Below are positions 1-10,140 of a DNA stretch of 64,000 bases, one piece after another. The stretch comes from Mesorhizobium hawassense (GTDB taxonomy: Bacteria; Pseudomonadota; Alphaproteobacteria; Rhizobiales; Rhizobiaceae). The notes under the pieces are model-generated. The model was given only the letters and a program-made list of their open reading frames with translations, was not told where the DNA came from and made no database searches. The stretch lies in the NCBI RefSeq assembly GCF_003289945.1, contig NZ_QMBP01000013.1, forward strand, positions 62,001 through 126,000, written 5' to 3'. Within the stretch, counting starts at the first letter, position 1; each line of letters begins with the position of its first letter. Both the position numbers and the translations under genes were made by a program.

Positions 1-53
1 CGAGCAACTGTTGAAAACCCTCCGATGCGAGGGACCAAAAGGGAGGAACGTGC

Positions 54-1061
54 ATGAGCATGACGACCAGAAGGACTGTTCTGCGCTCGACCGTCGTGGC
101 GGCCGCCACGGCGCTCTGCGCCTCGATTTCCACCTTGCCGGCAAAGGCGCTCGACGCCCAATGGTGCAAGGACGTCCACATCCGCTTCTTCGTCGGCGGC
201 GCCGAGGGCGACGCCTTCGGCACCATCGTCTATAATGGCGCCAAGCAGGCGGCGGCCGATCTCGGGCCGAAGGTCGACTACATCTTTTCCCAGTGGGACG
301 TCGAGAAGATGGTGCAGCAATTGCGCGAGGCGGTCGCGGTCAAGCCGCAAGGTATCGCCATGATGGGCCATCCAGGCGACGCCGCGATCATGCCTTTGGC
401 CGAACAGGCGCATAAGGACGGCATCAAGATGATGTACCAGAACGTTCCGGTGCCGACGGTGGTGGCGGCGTTCGGCGGCGGCTATGTCGGCGCCCAGCAG
501 GAGCAGCAGGGCCGCGCGCTCGGCGCCGAGGCGTTCAAGTTGGCCGGGCTCAAGGCCGGCGACAAGGCGATCATGATCGGCCCGTTCGAGAACGAGAGCC
601 GCGGCGCGCGCGAGCGTGGGACCGTCGCCGCGCTGAAGGAGGCCGGCGTCGACGTCGTTCAGATTAATTCGCAAACCGAATGGGCGGCCGATCCCAATCT
701 CGCGATCCCGCCGATCACTGCCGCGCTGCTCAACAATCCCGGCGTCAAGGCGGTCGGTTATCCCGGCGGGCAGATGCTCGGCAATGTCGCCACCTATATG
801 CAGGCGGCGGGCAGGAAGCCTGGCGACATCTTCAATTTCGGCTTCGACACCAGCCCGCAGATCGTCGAGGCCTTCAAGGGCGGCTGGGTGCAGCTGACGG
901 CCGACCAGCAGCCGTTCATGCAGGGCTACCTGCCGATCCTCAGTCTCTGCCAGCAGGTGGTACTCGGTCTTGCGCCGATGAATGTCGACACCGGCGCCGG
1001 CTTCGTCACGCCGCAGAACTACGAGATCGTCTCAGAGCTCGCCAAGCAGGCGCTGCGCTGA
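54..1061 (+). CDS. Sugar-type ABC transporter periplasmic binding protein
   Basis: This is the likely soluble receptor of the ABC importer encoded by the next two genes. It would capture a small sugar or related polyol in the periplasm and pass it to the permease. The first ~32 residues form an export signal with a twin arginine (TTRRTVLRS) followed by an Ala-rich stretch ending at AKA. The rest has the length (335 aa) and the pattern of type I ribose/fructose-type binding proteins, with a repeated alpha/beta layout and a late FGFDTSPQIVEAF segment. A GGGAGG ribosome site lies just upstream of the ATG; a second ATG two codons on is an alternative. The substrate cannot be read from sequence. 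The single-domain ATPase next door recalls fructose (FrcBCA-type) systems. Confidence 0.85.
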   Translation: MSMTTRRTVLRSTVVAAATALCASISTLPAKALDAQWCKDVHIRFFVGGAEGDAFGTIVYNGAKQAAADLGPKVDYIFSQWDVEKMVQQLREAVAVKPQGIAMMGHPGDAAIMPLAEQAHKDGIKMMYQNVPVPTVVAAFGGGYVGAQQEQQGRALGAEAFKLAGLKAGDKAIMIGPFENESRGARERGTVAALKEAGVDVVQINSQTEWAADPNLAIPPITAALLNNPGVKAVGYPGGQMLGNVATYMQAAGRKPGDIFNFGFDTSPQIVEAFKGGWVQLTADQQPFMQGYLPILSLCQQVVLGLAPMNVDTGAGFVTPQNYEIVSELAKQALR

Positions 1062-1144
1062 CCTCCCAGGCCGCCGGCCGGACCCAACCCGGCCGGCGGG
1101 ACCGCCGGCGAATAAGCCGAACAGACATTGCAAGCGAGGATCGC

Positions 1145-1932
<788 letters not shown>

Positions 1933-1933
<1 letters not shown>

Positions 1934-2979
1934 TGAGCAAGGCCATGGAACCCGATCTGCAGACTCCTCTGGGAAGAACAAGCGGCCAGGTGGGCAAGGA
2001 ATGGAGCCATCCGTCGAACCACTGGCTGCGCGGCTTCGTCCTCGATAACCGCGCCTCTCTCGGCACGCTCGCGGTGTTCATCGTTATGATGGCGGTGTTC
2101 ATGATCGCCAACCCGACCGTGTTCACCACCTGGTATCTCTACAGCTCGGTGCTGACGACGCTGCCCGTCGCGCTGTTCGTGGTCGTGCCGCTGGTCTTCG
2201 TCGTCACTTGCGGCGAGATCGACCTGTCGTTTCCGGCGACCATGGGCTTTGCCTCCTGGGTCTTCGCGCTGGTCGTGCAGGCCGGCTACGACCCGTTCCT
2301 CGGCATTGCGGCGGCTGTTGTCACCGGCACGCTGCTCGGCTTCCTGGTCGGCTCGCTGGTCGTCTATGGCGGGCTGTCGTCGCTGATCGCCACGCTCGGC
2401 ATGAATTTCCTGCTGCGCGGCCTGATCCAGATCATCAACGAGGGCAAGTCGACGTCGTTGAGCAGCCTTGCCGATAGCTGGGCTTACAAGATCTTTTCCA
2501 GCCAGTTCTGGGGCATCCCGGTGCAGATATTCTGGGCGATCGCCTTCGTCGTCTTCGCGGCGCTGCTCTACAACCGGCACCGCTTCGGCGCGCAGGTCAA
2601 GGTGGTCGGCGACAATCCCGACAGCGCCAAACAGATGGGCATCGACGTCAAGCTCGTGCGGGTCAAGGTGTTCGTCTTCACCGGTATCGGTGCCGCCATC
2701 GCCGGCACGTTTTCGGTGATGATCAACTTCACCTGGTGGCCGACGGCGGGCGACGGCTATCTGCTGCCGGTGCTGGCGTCGGTCTTCGTCGGCGGCACGC
2801 CGACCTGGGGCGGTATCGGCACCGTCGTTGGCGGCGCGATCGGCGCGGTCACGGTGTCGTTCATCCAGACCGGCGTGGTGGCGGCGGGCCTAAGCGGCTT
2901 CTACGTGCAGTTCTTCAACGGGCTGATCATCATCCTGTCGCTGCTCGGCCATAAGTGGAACCAGGCACGATACCGGTGA
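1933..2979 (+). CDS. ABC transporter permease, sugar (CUT2) type
   Basis: This is the membrane channel of the importer. It is a 348 aa protein with about 8-10 hydrophobic segments and the CUT2 permease patterns CGEIDLSF near residue 95, SSLIATLGMNFLLRG, and a late GGTPTWGGIGTVVGGAIG segment. The start codon overlaps the ATPase stop (TGATG), so the pair is tightly coupled. A ~35-residue hydrophilic N-terminus precedes the first membrane span. The gene ends six bases before the convergent uvrD stop, and no clear terminator lies between them. Confidence 0.9.
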
Positions 2980-2985
2980 GAGAGC

Positions 2986-5643
2986 TCACACCGGCGCGAC
3001 GAACCCGTCCAGCACGCGTTTCTGGCCGGCTTTGTCGAAGTCGATGGTGAGCTTGTTGCCGTCGATCGCCGAGATGTTGCCGTTGCCGAATTTCTGGTGG
3101 AAGACGCGGTCGCCGACGTTGAAGGCCGACGGCGTGTCGGCAACGGATTTGGCGACCAGCTCGCCCTCGATGGTGCGGCCTTTCACGCTGGTGCGCCCCG
3201 CGCCGTAGCCGCTATCAGTCTCGCCATAGCCGATGCGCTCGACCTGGTGGCCGGAGCGGGTGCCCCAGTTTCGGTCGGTCGCCTCGGTGCGGTTGGCCTG
3301 GGCGCGCTGCCAGCCGGGCGTGGCATAGGTGTTGGAGAAGCTGCCCTGGTCCTTGGCGCCGATATTGTCGAAGCGCGAGGCGCCATAGGGGTTTTGCCGG
3401 CCGCCGCCGCCGCGCCCTGAGGCAAATGAGCCGCCGCCATAGGGATTGCCGTAGCCGCCGTAGCTGTTGCCGGCCTCGGCGATCTCGACATGGGTTTCCG
3501 GCAGTTCGTCGAGGAAGCGCGACGGGATCGTCGATTGCCACAGGCCGTGGATCAGGCGGTTGGAGACGAACCAGATGTGCAGGTTCTTCTTGGCGCGCGT
3601 CAGGCCGACATAGGCGAGGCGGCGCTCCTCTTCGAGGCCGGAGCGGCCGCCTTCATCCAGCGCGCGCTGATGCGGAAACAGGCCTTCCTCCCAGCCGGGT
3701 AGGAAAACCGTCTCGAATTCGAGGCCCTTGGCCGAATGCAGCGTCATGATGCTCACCGCATCTTGCGACTCGCCCTGCTCGGCCTCCATGACCAGCGCCA
3801 CATGCTCGAGGAAGGAGCGGAGCGATTCATACTCCTCCATGGAGCGGATCAGCTCCTTGAGGTTTTCCAGCCGCCCGGGCGAGTCCGCCGAACGGTCGTT
3901 CTTCCACATGTCGGTGTAGCCGCTCTCTTCCAGAATGGTCTCGGCGAGCTCGGTGTGCGGCGTGGTCTCCAGCGCCTTCTGCCAGCGCTCGAAATTGGCC
4001 GCGACCTCGCGCAGCGCGGCGCGTGGCTTGGGCTTCAGCTCATCGCTTTCGGCAAGCGTCGCGGCCGCCTCCAGCATCGGGACGCGCAGCGCGCGCGCGG
4101 TGTCGTGGATCTGGCGGATGGTGGCTTCGCCGAGGCCGCGCTTCGGGGTGTTGACGATGCGCTCGAAGGCGAGATCGTCGCCGCTGTTGGCGACGACGCG
4201 GAAGAAGGCCAGCGCATCGCGGATTTCCAGCCGCTCGTAGAAACGCGGGCCGCCGATGACGCGGTAGTTCAGGCCGAGCGTGATGAAGCGGTCTTCGAAG
4301 GCGCGCATCTGGAAGGACGCGCGCACCAGGATCGCCATGTCGTTGAGATTGTGCCGATTCCCTTGTTTATCGGGGCGCTGATAGGCCTCGATAGCGTCGC
4401 CTATGGCGCGCGCTTCCTCTTCCGAGTCCCAGGCGGCATGGACATGCACCTTGTCGTCCTCGGGGTCATTTCGGTCGGTGAAGAGCGTCTTGCCGAAGCG
4501 GCCCTCATTGTGGGCGATGAGGTGCGAGGCCGCGCCCAGTATGTGCGCGGTGGAGCGGTAGTTGCGCTCCAGGCGGATGATGGTGGCGCCCGGGAAATCC
4601 TTGTCGAAGCGCAGGATGTTGTCGACCTCGGCGCCGCGCCAGCCATAGATCGACTGATCGTCGTCGCCGACGCAGCAAATGTTGACTTTGTTTCCGCTCA
4701 CGGCCGCGCGCTCGCTCCACTCGCTGGCCTCCGCGGGGGCGGCCTGACCGGCCGACGCCCGGTCGGGCTTGCGGCCTTCGGCCGACGGGGCGCGCCCAGC
4801 GCTGGGTCTCTGCGCCAGCAGCCGCAGCCACATGTACTGCGCGGTGTTGGTGTCCTGGTATTCGTCGACGAGGATGTATTTGAATTTGCGGTGGTATTCC
4901 TTCAGCACGTCCGGATAGGCGCGGAAGATGCGGATCGGATGGTAGAGCAGGTCGCCGAAGTCGCAGGAATTCAGCGTCTGCAGCCGCTCCTGATAGGCCT
5001 TGTAGAGCTGGCGGCCCTTGCCGTTGGCGAAGCTGCGCGCGTCGCCCTCGGCAATCTCGTCGGGCCCGAGGCCCTTGTTCTTCCAGTTGTCGAGCATCTG
5101 GGCGAAGGTCTTGGCCGGCCAGCGCTTGTCGTCCAGCCCTTCGGCCTGGATCAATTGCTTGATCAGCCGCACCACGTCGTCGGTGTCGAGGATGGTGAAA
5201 TCGGATTTCAGCCCGGCGAGCTCGGCATGTCTGCGCAGCAGCTTCACGCCGATCGAGTGGAAGGTGCCGAGCCACGGCATGCCCTCGACATTGCCTTCGC
5301 CGATCAGATGGCCGATGCGCTGCTTCATCTCGCGCGCCGCCTTGTTGGTGAAGGTGACGGCGAGGATTTGCGACGGGAAAGCCCTGCCGGTGGCAAGGAT
5401 GTGGGCGATGCGGGTGGTCAGCACCCGCGTCTTACCGGTGCCGGCGCCGGCCAGCACCAAAACCGGACCTTCGGTAGTTTCCACCGCGAGCCGCTGCTCC
5501 GGGTTCAAACCTTTCAGATAATCGGGCGCGCTGTTCTGGCCGCTGCGCGCCGCCATGGCGCGCGCGGCTATGCCGGATGGGGCCGCCGCCGGCCGCGCAT
5601 TCGGTTCATCGAAAAAAGGCATGTCCTCGGAAAAGCCCGACAT
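2986..5643 (-). CDS. uvrD: ATP-dependent DNA helicase UvrD/PcrA
   Basis: Superfamily 1A 3'-5' DNA helicase for nucleotide excision and mismatch repair. Helicase motifs appear in order: Q motif LNPEQRLAV, motif I GAGTGKTRVL, motif II VDEYQDTN, motif III GDDDQSIYGWRGAE, motif IV RLERNYRS, motif V MTLHSAKGLEF and motif VI YVGLTRAKKNL. The last ~170 residues are the Gly/Asn-rich linker and the C-terminal domain that in PcrA contacts RNA polymerase. At 885 aa it is slightly long because about 40 low-complexity residues (near 277-317, rich in Ala, Ser, Pro, Gly and Arg) interrupt the short span between motifs II and III. That insert is listed separately. The ATG starts the conserved N-terminus and faces gcd divergently. 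Confidence 0.96.
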   Translation of the reverse strand: MSGFSEDMPFFDEPNARPAAAPSGIAARAMAARSGQNSAPDYLKGLNPEQRLAVETTEGPVLVLAGAGTGKTRVLTTRIAHILATGRAFPSQILAVTFTNKAAREMKQRIGHLIGEGNVEGMPWLGTFHSIGVKLLRRHAELAGLKSDFTILDTDDVVRLIKQLIQAEGLDDKRWPAKTFAQMLDNWKNKGLGPDEIAEGDARSFANGKGRQLYKAYQERLQTLNSCDFGDLLYHPIRIFRAYPDVLKEYHRKFKYILVDEYQDTNTAQYMWLRLLAQRPSAGRAPSAEGRKPDRASAGQAAPAEASEWSERAAVSGNKVNICCVGDDDQSIYGWRGAEVDNILRFDKDFPGATIIRLERNYRSTAHILGAASHLIAHNEGRFGKTLFTDRNDPEDDKVHVHAAWDSEEEARAIGDAIEAYQRPDKQGNRHNLNDMAILVRASFQMRAFEDRFITLGLNYRVIGGPRFYERLEIRDALAFFRVVANSGDDLAFERIVNTPKRGLGEATIRQIHDTARALRVPMLEAAATLAESDELKPKPRAALREVAANFERWQKALETTPHTELAETILEESGYTDMWKNDRSADSPGRLENLKELIRSMEEYESLRSFLEHVALVMEAEQGESQDAVSIMTLHSAKGLEFETVFLPGWEEGLFPHQRALDEGGRSGLEEERRLAYVGLTRAKKNLHIWFVSNRLIHGLWQSTIPSRFLDELPETHVEIAEAGNSYGGYGNPYGGGSFASGRGGGGRQNPYGASRFDNIGAKDQGSFSNTYATPGWQRAQANRTEATDRNWGTRSGHQVERIGYGETDSGYGAGRTSVKGRTIEGELVAKSVADTPSAFNVGDRVFHQKFGNGNISAIDGNKLTIDFDKAGQKRVLDGFVAPV
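4690..4815. repeat. Palindrome-rich in-frame insert within uvrD
   Basis: This stretch encodes about 40 residues that have no place between helicase motifs II and III. The DNA is full of short inverted repeats (for example GACCG/CGGTC and GGCCTTCGGCC). On the + strand it carries the string GCTCACG..GCTCGCTCCACTCG and later GCGGCCTGACC. These resemble the core (GCTCACG..CGCTCCGCTC) and end (TCGGCCTGACC) of the intergenic repeats near 42.4 kb and 53.8 kb. I read it as a relative of that element that entered uvrD and remained translatable. The similarity is partial. Confidence 0.5.
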
Positions 5644-5784
5644 CGCTCCCGAATGTAGTGATTCGGCAGCGAAAGGCCAGAACTGTCTACGTTTTGTTCT
5701 AGTTTCGCGTGTCCCGGGCCAACTTGACAGCCGGGGCGGGCAGGGGAAAGCTGGCGACAGGGCAGGGACGGCATGCCGTTACCT

Positions 5785-5817
5785 GAAAGCCGCTTCAGAC
5801 TTTTCCTGGAATTGCTC
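5785..5817. repeat. Short dispersed repeat, GCTTCA-ACTTTTC type (copy 1)
   Basis: A ~33 bp unit with the core CGCTTCAGACTTTTCCTGG and then AATTGCTC. It matches copies near 13.84 kb and, in part, 37.28 kb. It lies between the divergent uvrD and gcd starts, just upstream of the gcd ribosome site. The outer inverted arm seen in the other copies is missing here, so this may be a decayed copy. Confidence 0.5.
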
Positions 5818-5848
5818 GAAAGCGTGCAACAGTCGAAGGAGTATCATC

Positions 5849-8164
5849 TTGGCTGTGACCATCACCTCCCTCGTCCTCTTCCTCATCGGTCTCATTCTCG
5901 GCGGTGGCGGCATCTGGCTCGCGGTGCTGGGCGGCAGCTGGTATTACCTGATCGCCGGCCTGGTCTTCCTGATCACCGCCTGGCTGCTGTTCCGGCGCAG
6001 GTCGACCTCGCTGTGGCTCTACGCGTTCCTCGTGCTTGCCACGCTCTGCTGGGCGGTCTGGGAAATCGGCTTCGACTGGTGGCAGCTCGGTCCACGCGGC
6101 GGCGTCATCGTGCTCATCGCGCTGTGGCTGCTGACACCAGGGGCAAGACGCGGCTTGCGCGGGCCGGACGCGCGCGCGCCGCTGATCCTGGCCGTGCTCG
6201 CCTCGCTTGCGGTCGCCGGCTATTCGATGACGGCCGATCCCAAGGATATCGGCGGCACGCTCGGCACCGACAAGGTGACGACGGCGGCCAATCTCGGCGG
6301 CGACATGCCGACCAGCGAGTGGCACTTCTACGGCCGCACGCCATTCGGCCAGCGTTACTCGCCGCTCGATCAGATCACGCCCGACAATGTCGCCAAATTG
6401 CAGCCTGCATGGACCTACCGCACCGGCGATGTGAAAGGCCCCGACGATATCGGCGAGACGACCTATCAGGTGACGCCGCTGAAGATCGGCGATGCGCTCT
6501 TCATCTGCACGCCACATAATTTCGCCATCGCCATCGATGCTGCGACAGGCAAGGAAAAGTGGCGCTACGACCCGAAGATCAAGCTCGATCCCAACCGCCA
6601 GCACCAGACCTGCCGCGGCGTATCCTACTATGCCGACGCCAAGATCGCCGCCGGCCAGCCATGTGCGGCGCGCGTCTACCTGCCGACCTCCGATGCCCGG
6701 CTCATCGCGCTCGATGCCGCGACCGGACAGCTTTGTCCGTCCTTCGCCGAGAGCGGCATGCTGAACCTGATGGCCAACATGCCCTATCCGAAGTCGGGCT
6801 ATTACTATTCGACCTCGGCGCCGCTGATCGTCGGCGGCAAGATCATCGTCGGCGGCGCTGTCAACGACAATTACTCGACCGAGGAGCCGTCGGGCGTCAT
6901 CCGCGCCTTCGACGTCGATAGCGGGGCGCTGCTGTGGAACTGGGATTCCGGCAATCCGGATGTGACGACGCCACTGCCAGCCGGTCAGACCTATACCCAC
7001 AACTCGCCCAACATGTGGTCGACCGCCAGCGCCGACGAGAAGCTCGGCCTGCTTTACGTGCCGCTCGGCAACCAGACACCAGACCAGCTCGGCATGAACC
7101 GCAGCGCCAATGTCGAGAAATTCTCCTCCTCGATCACCGCGCTCGACCTCAACACCGGGCAGCTGCGCTGGGTTCGGCAGACGGTGCATCACGACCTGTG
7201 GGACATGGACGTGCCGGCGCAGCCGTCGCTGGTCGACATCACCACGGCCAACGGCGTGGTGCCGGCGCTGGTCGGGCCGACCAAGCAGGGCGATCTCTAT
7301 GTACTCGACCGGCGAACCGGCGAGCCGATCATTCCGGTGAAGGACGTGCCGGCGCCCGGCGGCGCGATCGAGGGCGATCATGCCTCGCCGACGCAGCCGG
7401 CGTCCGATCTTTCGTTCAATCCGAAGCCGCTGACCGGCGCCGACATGTGGGGCATCACCATGTTCGACCAGTTGGCGTGCCGGATCGAACTGAAGAAGCT
7501 GCGCTATGAGGGGCGCTACACGCCGCCTTCGCTGCAGGGCTCGCTGATCTATCCCGGCAATTTCGGCGTCTTCAACTGGGGCGGCGTCGCGGTCGATCCG
7601 GTGCGGCAGGTGATGTTCGGCATGCCGACCTATCTCGCCTTCACCTCGAAGCTCATTCCGCGCGCGGACGTGCCGCCACCCGGCGACAACACCAAGGGCA
7701 GCGAGCAGGGGCTGAACCGCAACGAGGGCGCGCCTTACGCGGTGGTGATGGGGCTGTTCCTGTCGCCGCTCGGCATTCCCTGCCAGGCCCCGCCCTGGGG
7801 CTATGTCGCCGGCGTCGACCTCAAGACGGGAAACATCGCCTACAAGCACCGCAACGGCACCGTCTACGACATGACGCCATTGCCTCTGCCGCTCAAGGTC
7901 GGGGTTCCGGGCATCGGCGGGCCAATGATCACGGGGGGCGGCGTCGCTTTCCTGGGCGCCGCGGTAGACGATTATCTGCGCGCCTACGACCTCACCACGG
8001 GCAGGCAGCTCTGGCAGGCGAGGCTGCCGGCGGGCGGACAGTCGACACCGATGACCTATGCTGTCGCCGACGGCCGCCAGTTCGTCGTCATCGTCGCCGG
8101 CGGCCACGGCTCGGTCGGCACCAAGCCGGGTGACTATGTGATGGCCTACACGCTGCCGAAGTAG
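5849..8164 (+). CDS. gcd: Membrane-bound PQQ-dependent glucose dehydrogenase
   Basis: Quinoprotein that oxidises glucose (or a related aldose) to the lactone in the periplasm and passes electrons to ubiquinone. In rhizobia this often supports gluconate production and phosphate solubilisation. The N-terminal ~130 residues hold about five membrane spans. The rest is an eight-bladed propeller with repeated W-docking type segments (TGKEKWRYDP, TGQLRWVRQT, TGRQLWQARL) and the HHDLWDMDVPAQP motif typical of PQQ dehydrogenases. The length (771 aa) fits the family. I chose the TTG start because GAAGGAG sits seven bases upstream; the GTG two codons later has worse spacing. PQQ synthesis genes are not in the window, so the cofactor must come from elsewhere. 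Confidence 0.93.
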   Translation: MAVTITSLVLFLIGLILGGGGIWLAVLGGSWYYLIAGLVFLITAWLLFRRRSTSLWLYAFLVLATLCWAVWEIGFDWWQLGPRGGVIVLIALWLLTPGARRGLRGPDARAPLILAVLASLAVAGYSMTADPKDIGGTLGTDKVTTAANLGGDMPTSEWHFYGRTPFGQRYSPLDQITPDNVAKLQPAWTYRTGDVKGPDDIGETTYQVTPLKIGDALFICTPHNFAIAIDAATGKEKWRYDPKIKLDPNRQHQTCRGVSYYADAKIAAGQPCAARVYLPTSDARLIALDAATGQLCPSFAESGMLNLMANMPYPKSGYYYSTSAPLIVGGKIIVGGAVNDNYSTEEPSGVIRAFDVDSGALLWNWDSGNPDVTTPLPAGQTYTHNSPNMWSTASADEKLGLLYVPLGNQTPDQLGMNRSANVEKFSSSITALDLNTGQLRWVRQTVHHDLWDMDVPAQPSLVDITTANGVVPALVGPTKQGDLYVLDRRTGEPIIPVKDVPAPGGAIEGDHASPTQPASDLSFNPKPLTGADMWGITMFDQLACRIELKKLRYEGRYTPPSLQGSLIYPGNFGVFNWGGVAVDPVRQVMFGMPTYLAFTSKLIPRADVPPPGDNTKGSEQGLNRNEGAPYAVVMGLFLSPLGIPCQAPPWGYVAGVDLKTGNIAYKHRNGTVYDMTPLPLPLKVGVPGIGGPMITGGGVAFLGAAVDDYLRAYDLTTGRQLWQARLPAGGQSTPMTYAVADGRQFVVIVAGGHGSVGTKPGDYVMAYTLPK

Positions 8165-8165
8165 T

Positions 8166-8600
8166 TCAAAGCCCGAGATGGCCTCTCAGGCTCGGCACCT
8201 GGTCCAGCACCTGGTTGGTCAGATCGGGGCCGGCGGCGGCTTCAGCCTGCTTGATCAAGGTCTCGCCGGCCTGGCGGATTTGCGCCATGTCGAGGCCGGA
8301 CTCTTTAAGCGCCGCGATGCCGTTGATGAGCGCGCCGGCCTTTTCGCCGAGCACGCCGCCAAGCGCGCCCTGCAGCGACGACAACAGGCCGCCGCCCGAA
8401 CCGGCCGCGCCGGCGGCCATCACATTGTATTTCTGCGCCAGCGCGTCCGCGCCGGGGATCTGGGCGAAGAAGGACGAAACGCTGGTGCCTTCGGCCTCGT
8501 GCTCGAGCACGGAAAAGATGGTGCCGACGACCTTCTCGGTGGTGGGCTCATCGAGCCCTGCCTCTTGCGAAACGGTGTTGACGATGTCCTGGACATTCAT
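8166..8600 (-). CDS. Small conserved protein of unknown function (DUF2780-like)
   Basis: A 144 aa protein without an obvious signal peptide. The N-terminal ~55 residues look like a small helical bundle (VSQEAGLDEPTTEKVVG). A Gly/Ala-rich middle (AAGAAGSGGGLLSSLQGALG) follows, then a helical tail. The overall pattern resembles small DUF2780/DUF2267-type proteins, but I assign this only tentatively. It is convergent with gcd, whose stop is one base away, and transcribed away from the dienelactone hydrolase gene. A GGGGAAA stretch precedes the ATG. No function can be inferred. Confidence 0.7.
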   Translation of the reverse strand: MNVQDIVNTVSQEAGLDEPTTEKVVGTIFSVLEHEAEGTSVSSFFAQIPGADALAQKYNVMAAGAAGSGGGLLSSLQGALGGVLGEKAGALINGIAALKESGLDMAQIRQAGETLIKQAEAAAGPDLTNQVLDQVPSLRGHLGL

Positions 8601-8800
8601 GGCGTTTCCCCTTTCGTCCTTTGGATCAAAGCTGCACCGGCAGCTTTCCTCCCTAATGTGACAGCCCCATCAAGGCTTTCGGAAATGACCAAAATGTGAT
8701 GAGCGAGGCGCGGCTCTCCGGATCGTCATCGCCGCGTGACTGGACCGTATGGAACTCCACCCTATGTTGCGGATCAAGCCGCCCAATCATCGAGAGAGCC

Positions 8801-9688
8801 ATGACCGAATTCGTTGCCAAGCCCGTCATCACGCAGGCGATGATCGATGCCTATGACGAATATACGCATCTGACGCTCGACCGGCGCCGCTTCATGGAGC
8901 AATTAACGAAGCTGGCGGGATCGGGCGCCGCGGCGGCCGCGATCGCGCCGATGCTGGCGGCGAATTCGGCCCAGGCGGCGATCGTTGCAGAGAACGATCC
9001 GCGCGTTAAGGGCGAGGACATCACCTATCCCGGTTCAAGCGGCGAGATGAAGGCCTATCTGGTCAGGCCGGCCGGCCAGTCCGGCAAGCTCGGCACCGTC
9101 ATCGTCATCCACGAGAACAGGGGTCTCAACCCGCATATCCGCGATGTCGCCCGGCGCGTGGCGCTGGAGGGATTCGTGGCGCTCGCGCCGGACTTTCTGT
9201 CGCCGCTCGGCGGCACGCCGTCCGACGAGGACAAGGCGCGCGACATGTTCGGCAAACTCGATGCTGCCGAGGTCGCGGCCGACGGCGTGGCGACGGTCGC
9301 CTATCTCAAGGGCCTCAAGGAGGGCAACGGCAAGGTCGGGGCGGTCGGCTTCTGCTGGGGCGGCGGCGCGGTGAACCAGCTTGCCGTCCACGCGCCCGAC
9401 CTTAGCGCCGGCGTCGCCTATTACGGCATGCAGCCCAAAGCGGAGGATGCCGCGAAGATCAAGGCACCGCTGCTGCTGCACTATGCCGGCCTCGACAGCA
9501 GGACAAATGCCGGCATCGATGCCTACAAGAAGGCGCTCGACGCCGCGCATGTCGAATATACGGTCCATGTCTATGACGGCGCCAACCACGCCTTCAACAA
9601 CGACACCTCGGCCGCGCGCTATGACAAGAAAGCCGCCGATCTCGCCTGGGGGCGGACCGTCGCGTTTCTGAAAGACAAGCTGGCCTGA
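8801..9688 (+). CDS. Dienelactone hydrolase family protein, exported
   Basis: Alpha/beta hydrolase of the dienelactone hydrolase (carboxymethylenebutenolidase) family, 295 aa. The catalytic Cys lies in GFCWGGG, the Asp is likely in the AGLDSRT region, and the His is in DGANHAF. Residues ~28-65 contain RRRFMEQLTK followed by an Ala-rich stretch ending SAQA, which looks like a twin-arginine export signal placed after an unusually long N-terminal lead of about 27 residues. The ATG follows GAGAG. Exported members with this architecture are common in proteobacteria, and their substrates are mostly unknown. The 3' end shares a hairpin with the convergent regulator gene. Confidence 0.88.
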   Translation: MTEFVAKPVITQAMIDAYDEYTHLTLDRRRFMEQLTKLAGSGAAAAAIAPMLAANSAQAAIVAENDPRVKGEDITYPGSSGEMKAYLVRPAGQSGKLGTVIVIHENRGLNPHIRDVARRVALEGFVALAPDFLSPLGGTPSDEDKARDMFGKLDAAEVAADGVATVAYLKGLKEGNGKVGAVGFCWGGGAVNQLAVHAPDLSAGVAYYGMQPKAEDAAKIKAPLLLHYAGLDSRTNAGIDAYKKALDAAHVEYTVHVYDGANHAFNNDTSAARYDKKAADLAWGRTVAFLKDKLA

Positions 9689-9701
9689 CGGTTTCGTCAG
9701 G
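9684..9701. terminator. Hairpin between convergent genes
   Basis: CCTGACG-GTTT-CGTCAGG is a perfect 7-bp stem that covers both stop regions of the convergent hydrolase and response regulator genes. No clear T-run follows on either side, so it may act as a weak bidirectional terminator or as an mRNA 3'-end protector. Confidence 0.4.
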
Positions 9702-10140
9702 CAGGCGCCCAGACCGTCGCGAAGGCCGGGGACAGGGTGAATCCGGTTGGCAAGGCCGAGGATGGAGGCGGGCGCCGCACGCCTTCCTGCAGATAGCGCA
9801 GGGCCGACATCAGGCCGTTCATCGTGTAAGGCTTCGAAATCACGCCGACCGCGCCTGCGAAGTTCTCGGGAATGCGTTTCGGATTCGCAGTCATGAACAC
9901 GACCATCGGCTGGCCGGACCGCCGAATATGCTCGGCGACGTCCAGTCCCGTCGGACCGTCCGAAAGATGGATGTCGACAAAGGCGATGTCGGCCGCGCTG
10001 GCGTCAACCATCGTTTTCGCTTCGTCCGACGACATGGCCCAGCCGACGACCCTGTGGCCCGCTTCCTCGATCAGGCTTTCCAGTTCCATTGCCAGAAGCG
10101 CTTCGTCTTCGACGATGAGTACTTTCAGTGGCTCGCTCAT
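9697..10140 (-). CDS. Single-domain response regulator (LovR-like)
   Basis: A CheY-like receiver of 147 aa with no output domain. The acidic pocket is EDE (residues 11-13), the likely phospho-acceptor is Asp56 in FVDIHLSDG, Thr84 is in FMTAN, and Lys103 is in ISKPY. The ATG overlaps the stop of the upstream LOV histidine kinase (ATGA), which supports translational coupling and this start. Single-domain receivers beside LOV kinases (LovK/LovR in Caulobacter) return phosphate to the kinase or buffer signalling in the general stress response. The C-terminal 30 residues are Pro/Ala-rich and unlike a DNA-binding domain. Confidence 0.9.
   Translation of the reverse strand: MSEPLKVLIVEDEALLAMELESLIEEAGHRVVGWAMSSDEAKTMVDASAADIAFVDIHLSDGPTGLDVAEHIRRSGQPMVVFMTANPKRIPENFAGAVGVISKPYTMNGLMSALRYLQEGVRRPPPSSALPTGFTLSPAFATVWAPA

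Noticed and set aside
3736..5658. A 640-codon open frame on the + strand opposite uvrD
   Set aside because: It mirrors the helicase codon pattern on the other strand, has no recognisable domain, and UvrD motifs are complete on the - strand.
5795..8107. A 770-codon frame on the - strand opposite gcd
   Set aside because: Antisense artefact; composition is Arg/Ala-rich without domains, while PQQ dehydrogenase is clear on the + strand.
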